Source of the DNA: Lachnospiraceae bacterium XPB1003
GTDB taxonomy: Bacteria; Bacillota; Clostridia; Lachnospirales; Lachnospiraceae
Assembly: GCA_900102065.1 (NCBI GenBank)
Contig: FMVK01000007.1
Location: forward strand, 62,001-126,000
Direction: 5' to 3'
Length of the DNA: 64,000 nt
Below, piece after piece: positions 58,759-64,000 of this stretch. The number at the start of each line of letters is the position of its first letter. Position 1 is the first letter of the stretch. A program made the translations under genes and the position numbers. The notes beneath the pieces were generated by a model. That model made no database searches. It was not told where the DNA came from and was given only the letters and a program-made list of their open reading frames with translations.

Positions 58759-59460
58759 TTATTTTTCTTTTACAAAGTAATTGTGGCAAAGAGCCGCAAG
58801 TGCGCCACCGATAAGTGGAGCGATGATAAATACGTATACTACTGCGATGGGATCTGTGTTGCCCGTGATAGCGGCTACGAGCGCGGGACCGAAGCTTCTT
58901 GCGGGATTTACGCTTGTTCCTGTAAGTCCGATACCGACGATATGGATCGCAGTAAGTGTAAGACCGATGATAAGTCCTCCGAATGATCCGTGACTAAACT
59001 TCTTGGAAGTTACACCAAGGATAAGAAGTACGAAAAGGAAGGTAAGGATGATCTCAACGAGGAATCCCGCAGCAACATTTCCGTTAACATTTCCAAGTCC
59101 GTTGGTTCCGAGACCGCCGGTCATGTCTTTAACACCGCCTAAAGTAAAGATTCCATAGAGTGTAAAAGAACCGAGCGTTGCACCGATCACCTGTGATATA
59201 ACATATCCGCAGAAATCTTTTCCTGTCATTCCGCCTGTAAGAAAAACTCCGAGAGATACAGCAGGATTAACATGTCCGCCGGAGATGTTTCCCACTCCGT
59301 AAGCCAATGCTACGATCGCAAGTCCGAAAGCAAGTGCTGTAAGAAGATATCCGCATCCTGATGCGGCATCACATCCGACAAGCATTGCTGTTCCACAGCC
59401 GATAAATACCAATGTAAAAGTTCCGATACATTCTGCAATGTACTTTTTTGTACTGTTCAT
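58759..59460 (-). CDS. Aquaporin (MIP family)
   Basis: A 233-residue channel with six helices and two NPA boxes (HVNPAVS and SVNPARSFGPA). The arginine after the second NPA and the SFGPA motif are typical of water-selective AqpZ-type channels. Start 59460 has AAAAAGGAGA upstream on the minus strand; a longer frame begins at 59493 without a ribosome binding site. Monocistronic. Confidence 0.9.
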   Translation of the reverse strand: MNSTKKYIAECIGTFTLVFIGCGTAMLVGCDAASGCGYLLTALAFGLAIVALAYGVGNISGGHVNPAVSLGVFLTGGMTGKDFCGYVISQVIGATLGSFTLYGIFTLGGVKDMTGGLGTNGLGNVNGNVAAGFLVEIILTFLFVLLILGVTSKKFSHGSFGGLIIGLTLTAIHIVGIGLTGTSVNPARSFGPALVAAITGNTDPIAVVYVFIIAPLIGGALAALCHNYFVKEK

Positions 59461-59523
59461 AGATTTAGTCTCCTTTTTATGATATTTGCCCACGCGGACA
59501 CAGCTATAATGATATCACATTTT

Positions 59524-59537
59524 TGAACACATGTTCA
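59524..59537. promoter_or_regulatory. Palindrome TGAACA-N2-TGTTCA
   Basis: TGAACACATGTTCA, a perfect inverted repeat upstream of the aquaporin gene. Candidate operator; no regulator assigned. Confidence 0.3.
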
Positions 59538-59539
59538 CT

Positions 59540-60229
59540 TTAAGGAGCCTGATCGGAGCCGGCCTGACCTACAGGTTCTTCCATGACAGCATTTGTCAGA
59601 TGACAATATTTTAGACCGTCTTCTTCATATAATTCATATGTGCCGGTCACTTTTACATAGTCTCCGACGCTCGGGTAATCATCCGGATATTTGGCATTTC
59701 CCTTAAGTACGAATTCTATACCCTGAGAACAGCAGGCAGTGGCATCTTTTATGATGCATGCATAATAAATCTGGCCTGTCTGATCGTTGCTAAAGAGCGA
59801 AAATGTTCCGTCCATGGTTATGGTCTTGCCTTCGTATTCGGAAGGAACGGTCAGCATATCCAAAACCGTTGCATATACCATATTGGCGGACAGCTGCGTT
59901 AGGTCTATGTTATCTCCCGTGGGAAATTCATCGGGATCGATATATTCCCAGGCATCCTGAGAAACAGAAGCATCGGAGTCGGATGGGTCGGTGCTTTCAT
60001 CCGGCGGATAGAAGTCCCATGCAGCATCGGTGACTCCGGAAGGTGCATCACCCGGGGTGTTTTCCGATAAGGCTGAATCGGAGGATGTGCTGTTAAGCGC
60101 ATCAAGCTGTTCTGCAACTACTGATTCTATGGTGTTGTTATTTCCTGTAGGCCTTGATGAAACCGTTGCTCCGCATCCGCAGAGAACGGCTGATGTCAGA
60201 CATATTGTTATATAGCCAATTCTTTTCAT
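59540..60229 (-). CDS. Lipoprotein with OB-fold-like domain, zinc operon
   Basis: A 229-residue lipoprotein (lipobox LCGC). After a Ser/Asp-rich linker, the C-terminal domain (residues about 120-220) reads MVYATVLDMLTVPSEYEGKTI, CIIKDATACCSQGIEFVL and YPDDYPSVGDYVKVTGTY, resembling the OB-fold region of TIGR03943/DUF1980 proteins. Start 60229 overlaps the ZnuB stop (ATGA). It is the last gene of the zur-znuACB operon, suggesting a role in zinc handling outside the membrane. Confidence 0.75.
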   Translation of the reverse strand: MKRIGYITICLTSAVLCGCGATVSSRPTGNNNTIESVVAEQLDALNSTSSDSALSENTPGDAPSGVTDAAWDFYPPDESTDPSDSDASVSQDAWEYIDPDEFPTGDNIDLTQLSANMVYATVLDMLTVPSEYEGKTITMDGTFSLFSNDQTGQIYYACIIKDATACCSQGIEFVLKGNAKYPDDYPSVGDYVKVTGTYELYEEDGLKYCHLTNAVMEEPVGQAGSDQAP

Positions 60230-61065
60230 CCTCTTCCCGTGACCTTTCCTATGATCAGACATATGGTGAATGCCGCTATATCAACAGCGACTATGGTTGC
60301 TCCTACGGGGACGGGGTAAAGGATTGAGAGGATCAGGCCCAGTGATGAACAGCATACTGATAGTATCGCCGAGAATATTGTCACTGATAGAAAGCTCCGG
60401 AACACTCTCATGGATGAAAGCGCCGGAAAAATGATCAGTGCCGATACCAGAAGCGAACCTACGAGGTTCATGGCAAGCACTATTATGATGGCGATGATTA
60501 CCGCGATGAAGATGTTACATGCATTAACTTTTGTTCCCACTGCTTTTGAGAAGCTTTCATCAAAGGTAACTGCGAATATACGATTATAAAAGGCTATGAA
60601 TAAAGCGACTACAAGTATTGATAAGACAACGCAAAGTACTACTTCTTCTTTTTTTAGTGTCAGTATGGAGGTAGAACCGAAGAGCGTAGTACACACATCT
60701 CCTGAGACATTTGAAGAAGTAGGGAAGAGATTCATCAACAGATAACCTACGGCAAGGGCGCCGACGGATATCATAGCTATGGATGCATCTCCCTTGATCT
60801 TGGTATTAGATCCTGTCGCTAAAAGTAATATGGCGCAAAGTATCGTAATGGGTAGCGTGAGGACCATGTCGTCAGCCAGTCCGACTACGGCAGCGATAGC
60901 CATGGCACCGAATGCTACATGGGAGAGGCCATCTCCTATATATGAAAATCTTTTTAGTACAAGTATTACTCCAAGAAGTGATGAGCATAAAGCAATAAGA
61001 ACACCTACGATAAAAGCATATCTCACAAGGGGTATAGCCATATATGTGACAAATTTATCAAGCAT
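60226..61065 (-). CDS. znuB: Zinc ABC transporter permease ZnuB
   Basis: A 279-residue permease of the ABC-3 family with eight or nine helices: LCSSLLGVILVLKRFSYIGDGLSHVAFGAMAI and MNLVGSLLVSALIIFPALSSM. The start ATG 61065 has GGAGGTG upstream; a GTG start lies 9 bases earlier. It overlaps the ZnuC stop by 8 bases. Imports zinc together with ZnuA and ZnuC. Confidence 0.9.
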   Translation of the reverse strand: MLDKFVTYMAIPLVRYAFIVGVLIALCSSLLGVILVLKRFSYIGDGLSHVAFGAMAIAAVVGLADDMVLTLPITILCAILLLATGSNTKIKGDASIAMISVGALAVGYLLMNLFPTSSNVSGDVCTTLFGSTSILTLKKEEVVLCVVLSILVVALFIAFYNRIFAVTFDESFSKAVGTKVNACNIFIAVIIAIIIVLAMNLVGSLLVSALIIFPALSSMRVFRSFLSVTIFSAILSVCCSSLGLILSILYPVPVGATIVAVDIAAFTICLIIGKVTGRG

Positions 61066-61774
61066 TATGATCACCTCCGTTGTTATCTATAAGATATTTT
61101 TTGCCTTCGGCAGAATCCTGATATTCTTTTGTTGTACCATAGAATATCTCTGCACCCATATGCAGGATGTGGCTGGAATATCTGACAGCCGACTGTATAT
61201 CGTGAGAGATCATGATAATGGTTATTCCTTCTTTATTAAGTGTCCTGATAAGGTCGTACATTTCAAGGGTTACCTTGGGATCAAGACCTGAAACCGGTTC
61301 GTCTAAGAGCAACATGCTCTCCGTAGCGCAAAGAGCCCTTGCAAGAAGGATCCGCTGCTGCTGTCCGCCGGACAATTCTCTGTAACAGTGTTTTTTCAGA
61401 TTTTCGATGCCTAGTCTCTTCATATTGGAGAGAGCACGCTCTTTATCGGCTGAGTTATAAAACAGCCTTCTGCCAAGATGCGACTGGCATCCGGATAATA
61501 CTACTTCAAAGACAGAAGCCGGGAAATCTTTCTGGACGATGGTCTGCTGAGGAAGGTAACCTATCTCCGTGGACTTAAGTCCGTCGTCATAAATCACACT
61601 GCCGGAAATAGGTTTTCGAAGTTTCAGTATGGTTTTCATGAGGGTTGACTTACCTGCACCATTTTCACCGACGATACACAGATATTCGCCCTTGTTCACT
61701 TCGAAATTGAGACCCTTTACCAGCTCGATATTTTCATATCCGAGAGTGAGATCTTTACATTTTAAAAGTGCCAT
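61058..61774 (-). CDS. znuC: Zinc ABC transporter ATP-binding protein ZnuC
   Basis: A 238-residue ATPase: Walker A GENGAGKST, signature ELSGGQQQRILLARAL and Walker B SMLLLDEPVSGLDP. Start ATG 61774 (MALLKCKDLT) has GAGGAAC upstream; a longer frame lacks one. It is the second subunit of the zinc importer. An intercistronic hairpin separates it from znuA. Confidence 0.9.
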   Translation of the reverse strand: MALLKCKDLTLGYENIELVKGLNFEVNKGEYLCIVGENGAGKSTLMKTILKLRKPISGSVIYDDGLKSTEIGYLPQQTIVQKDFPASVFEVVLSGCQSHLGRRLFYNSADKERALSNMKRLGIENLKKHCYRELSGGQQQRILLARALCATESMLLLDEPVSGLDPKVTLEMYDLIRTLNKEGITIIMISHDIQSAVRYSSHILHMGAEIFYGTTKEYQDSAEGKKYLIDNNGGDHNA

Positions 61775-61799
61775 TATAGTTCCTCTGTCTTTTTTTATT

Positions 61800-61821
61800 G
61801 CGGACCGCCGTGGCAGTCCGC
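61800..61821 (-). other. Intercistronic hairpin between znuA and znuC
   Basis: GCGGAC-TGCC-ac-GGCG-GTCCGC on the minus strand, without a T run. It may reduce or stabilise the downstream part of the mRNA and allow more ZnuA than ZnuBC. Confidence 0.5.
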
Positions 61822-61830
61822 ATGTTTTCA

Positions 61831-62934
61831 TTAATTTAAAGCTTCCTTAAGTACTTCAAGGTTCTGCTGCATTACCGTAAGATATGTTGTTCCGTTTGCA
61901 AAGTCTGTTGATGTGGTGGACTGTAAAGAATCCAGTACAAGGACAGAATCGCTTCCTAATCCTGCATTTTCTGCAACCGTATCCGCAACGTTGTGATCCT
62001 TACCCTCGATAACAAGGATATTGTCTGTTCCGATCTCTTTTGTCTTATCGGAAAGGAATAAGATCGTATCGAAGCTTGCTTCGGATTCCGCGCTGCATCC
62101 GGCAAATGCTGCATAGTACTGCAGATCATAATCATCAACAAGATATCTGAAGGGGAATCTGTCTGCTACTACGATAGTATTAAGTGATGCATTTTCTACA
62201 GCTTCCTTATAGGCATCATCGAGTTTTGCAAGTTCATCGTTATAAGCAGCGGCATTGGCAAGATAAGTATCGGCATTTTCAGAGTCTATGGAAGCAAGAT
62301 CCTCAGCTATGGCATCTACAAGGATACCTGCATTCCTGAGAGAGAGCCATACATGCTCATCCATCTCAGGTTCTTCTTCATGATCATGATCTTCGTGATC
62401 AGCGTCTTCATGATCATCATCTTCATGGTCTGCATCCTCATGATCATGATCATGTTCATGCTCCATCCCCTCAACAACTTCTTCTTCCTTTACACTGTCA
62501 CCAAGTACTTCAAGGAGATTGATAGCCTTGAGATCGGGATTTGTCTTGGCTGCAAGTATATCTTCTACCCACTCATCGGATTCTCCTCCTACATATATAA
62601 AGAGGTCGCATGATCCGATCTTCGCTATATCGTCAACACTGGGCTGGTAGCTGTGCAGATCAACACCGTTATCAAGGAGCATTGTTACTTCGGCATTGTC
62701 TGCTTTATCGCCAAGCACCTGCATTACCCAGTCATACTCGGGGAAGATGGTGGTTACGATCTGTATCTTATCTGATGATCCTTCGGCTGTATCATTCACA
62801 GCTCCTGTTGTATTACCTGTGGCGCCGGAATTATTATCCGGGGCTACACTGCCGGTTGTTCCTGTACATGCTGCAAGATTTAATGTTACTGCAAGGGCAG
62901 TTGCGATAACTGCTACTTTTCTTAATGTTTTCAT
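61831..62934 (-). CDS. znuA: Zinc ABC transporter substrate-binding lipoprotein ZnuA
   Basis: A 367-residue lipoprotein (lipobox AAC) of the cluster A-I metal-binding type: TTIFPEYDWVMQVLGDKADNAEVTML, LDNGVDLHSYQPSVDD, then a His/Asp-rich loop (about residues 175-215, HEHDHDHEDADHEDDDHED) typical of zinc-binding ZnuA, then DEHVWLSLRNAGILVDAI. Start ATG 62934 is in frame with the signal sequence; a longer frame begins at 63000. Zinc specificity is supported by the Fur-family gene in the operon. Confidence 0.92.
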   Translation of the reverse strand: MKTLRKVAVIATALAVTLNLAACTGTTGSVAPDNNSGATGNTTGAVNDTAEGSSDKIQIVTTIFPEYDWVMQVLGDKADNAEVTMLLDNGVDLHSYQPSVDDIAKIGSCDLFIYVGGESDEWVEDILAAKTNPDLKAINLLEVLGDSVKEEEVVEGMEHEHDHDHEDADHEDDDHEDADHEDHDHEEEPEMDEHVWLSLRNAGILVDAIAEDLASIDSENADTYLANAAAYNDELAKLDDAYKEAVENASLNTIVVADRFPFRYLVDDYDLQYYAAFAGCSAESEASFDTILFLSDKTKEIGTDNILVIEGKDHNVADTVAENAGLGSDSVLVLDSLQSTTSTDFANGTTYLTVMQQNLEVLKEALN

Positions 62935-62996
62935 GGTTTCTTTTATCCTTTTTGTATTATCACTGTTGAAATATCCGGTATAGAAAGAAGCTGAGC

Positions 62997-63293
62997 TCAA
63001 TCATTCAGTCTTATCTTTTGTCCTACCAGAGTATTATCAAAGCAATATCCGGCCATGAAATCTGTGATACCGATAGTGGCCGGAACAGTTATAAAAGCGA
63101 GCACGTTAATATGAACGAGGAGACTCAGGGAATGTATATTGCATGATGCAGACTGCATCATTGCGCATATATGACAGTGCTCTTCGCTGCATTCATGATC
63201 CGATTCGCGGATCAGAAATATAAATGAGAGGCTTACGGACAATACCAGTAACAGGCTTAAAATGATCGCCGGAGCGGAATACTTACGTTTCAT
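62997..63293 (-). CDS. Small cysteine/histidine-rich membrane protein
   Basis: A 98-residue protein with two membrane segments (about residues 8-30 and 60-80) and an external-looking Cys/His cluster between them (DHECSEEHCHICAMMQSASCNIH). It lies between the Fur-type regulator and znuA, overlapping the regulator by 4 bases. It may sense or bind zinc; the family is not recognised. Confidence 0.7.
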   Translation of the reverse strand: MKRKYSAPAIILSLLLVLSVSLSFIFLIRESDHECSEEHCHICAMMQSASCNIHSLSLLVHINVLAFITVPATIGITDFMAGYCFDNTLVGQKIRLND

Positions 63294-63709
63294 GCTTTTT
63301 CTCCGTCACAATCACTGCACAAGCCGTATAATACGGTTCTTGTTCGGTTGATCCTAAAGTTATGATGGGCAAGAATGTGCTTTTCCAATTCAAGTACATC
63401 GCTGCATTCAAGATGGAAGAGCTTGTTGCACTTTTCGCATTTCATATGGATACAGTCCGAATGACTGCAGAGGCTGCCGGCATATTCGTAACAGGCGCTT
63501 GTATTTTCATCTATAATGAATTTTTTTACTTCGCCGCTGGAAACCAGGTCTTCCAATTGTCTGTAGACCGTAGTCTTTCCCATGGGATGTCCTATAGCTT
63601 TGAAATGGTCATAAATATCTGAAGCTGAAAAATGAGATCCCTTTGTGGATTCCAGGTATTTCTGCAATTCTTCCTTATGTTTTGTTCTGTAGCTGCCTTT
63701 TATCGCCAT
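63290..63709 (-). CDS. zur: Fur family transcriptional regulator (Zur-like)
   Basis: A 139-residue Fur protein with the DNA-binding wing around FSASDIYDHFKAIGHPMGKTTVYRQLEDLV and the metal-binding part CSHSDCIHMKCEKCNKLFHLEC plus a C-terminal CSDCD, the structural zinc Cys pairs. It heads the zinc operon, so Zur is the best assignment. GGAGGAAAAAA precedes the start. Palindromes flanking its promoter are likely binding sites. Confidence 0.88.
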   Translation of the reverse strand: MAIKGSYRTKHKEELQKYLESTKGSHFSASDIYDHFKAIGHPMGKTTVYRQLEDLVSSGEVKKFIIDENTSACYEYAGSLCSHSDCIHMKCEKCNKLFHLECSDVLELEKHILAHHNFRINRTRTVLYGLCSDCDGEKA

Positions 63710-63765
63710 TTTTTTCCTCCGCGTCGAAAAATATTGCGGGTTCGATACAAATAATCATGCAAAAA

Positions 63766-63786
63766 TGAAACTGAGTTCCGGATTCA
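63766..63786 (-). promoter_or_regulatory. Weaker Zur-box candidate downstream of the -10
   Basis: Contains TGAAAC-TGAG-TTCC-GGATTCA (plus-strand reading). It matches the 63818 site in only part. Confidence 0.35.
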
Positions 63787-63787
63787 C

Positions 63788-63816
63788 ATTATAGTAATGC
63801 TGTATTTTAAAGTCAA
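63788..63816 (-). promoter_or_regulatory. Promoter of the zinc operon
   Basis: On the minus strand: TTGACT (63816-63811), a 17-base spacer, TATAAT (63793-63788). It drives zur, the small membrane protein, znuA, znuC, znuB and the OB-fold lipoprotein. Confidence 0.85.
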
Positions 63817-63817
63817 T

Positions 63818-63834
63818 ATGAAAACGGGTTTCAT
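63818..63834. promoter_or_regulatory. Zur-box candidate upstream of the -35
   Basis: ATGAAA-ACGGG-TTTCAT, a perfect 6-5-6 inverted repeat touching the -35 region. Confidence 0.5.
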
Positions 63835-63972
63835 TTTTTATTTTAGATATTCAATATTATTGGGTTATAGGATAAACTTATAACCGCGCATCATTTTTGC
63901 GGATTATACAATAACCCGATCAGGTGTTATCGTATCCTCAGATAAGAAAAATGAGCTTAAGGATACGGGATT

Positions 63973-64000
63973 ATGAAAACAATATTGTGCTTTGGAGATT
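63973..64000 (+). CDS. SGNH/GDSL hydrolase, first codons only
   Basis: The window ends 28 bases into a frame reading MKTILCFGD, the typical start of SGNH hydrolases (FGDS with the catalytic Ser just beyond the edge). AAGGATACGGG lies upstream. The identity is a good guess from nine residues. Confidence 0.6.

Noticed and set aside
1-64000. CRISPR array, prophage or conjugative element
   Set aside because: No regularly spaced 24-37 bp repeats, integrase, terminase, portal, relaxase or tail genes are present. The Rpn nuclease and TraX homologue are widespread chromosomal genes.

Overview
The window looks like a chromosomal segment of an anaerobic low-to-moderate GC Firmicute, most likely a Lachnospiraceae member related to Butyrivibrio or Pseudobutyrivibrio. 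I infer this from strong AGGAGG-type ribosome binding sites, sigma-A promoters, intrinsic terminators and the gene families present (DUF3793, TraX, LytTR regulators, BspA-like LRR_5 protein, MptD-type ECF S-component, TPP and preQ1 riboswitches). There is no rRNA, canonical tRNA, CRISPR array or complete prophage.

Layout. 1-4.2 kb: end of a ZIP metal transporter, a truncated GNAT gene, a split chromate transporter pair, a SWIM zinc-finger protein and an Rpn-type nuclease. 4.6-11.7 kb: recD2, a GNAT protein, a three-gene ABC-2 exporter, a TraX-like protein and a TIGR04076 protein, interspersed with REP-like palindromes. 11.7-17.7 kb: papain-like lipoprotein, a GNAT gene behind an attenuator-like leader, a MutS2-like ATPase, a TPP riboswitch with thiT, and guaD. 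17.8-23 kb: a DUF3137 protein and a probable RNA-repair module (WYL regulator, tRNA-like RNAs, Ro60/TROVE protein, RtcB ligase). 23-28.8 kb: lipoprotein paralogues, then an AT-rich patch with a truncated helicase and two zinc-ribbon/PASTA-like proteins. 29-36 kb: a LytTR response regulator, 7TM sensor kinase and solute-binding lipoprotein, surrounded by small genes whose promoters share one architecture. 36-47 kb: a locus with a TetR regulator, methyltransferase, DUF3793 protein, flavodoxin, two ABC half-exporters and a complete ECF importer, with five matching palindromic operators. 47-64 kb: dus and a giant LRR protein, an aldo/keto reductase, an HTH-superoxide-reductase-like fusion, a preQ1 riboswitch with a queuosine-precursor transporter, an amidase, a MITE-like insertion, a DUF2975/YozG pair, an aquaporin, and a zur-znuACB zinc operon on the minus strand. 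The window ends in the first codons of an SGNH hydrolase.

The two most interesting signals are these. (1) Eight copies of a promoter-like element, each with two 11-bp boxes (AAATCAGTGTA-like) 21 bp apart and a -10 hexamer 38 bp after the second box (39 in one copy). This matches what is known of LytTR-family binding sites, and a LytTR regulator is encoded among them. Several copies also carry a terminator hairpin nested in the element. (2) Two consecutive tRNA-mimicking RNAs between a WYL regulator and the Ro60-RtcB pair. The second has a 7-bp acceptor-like stem and a 5-bp arm with the loop CTGATAA.
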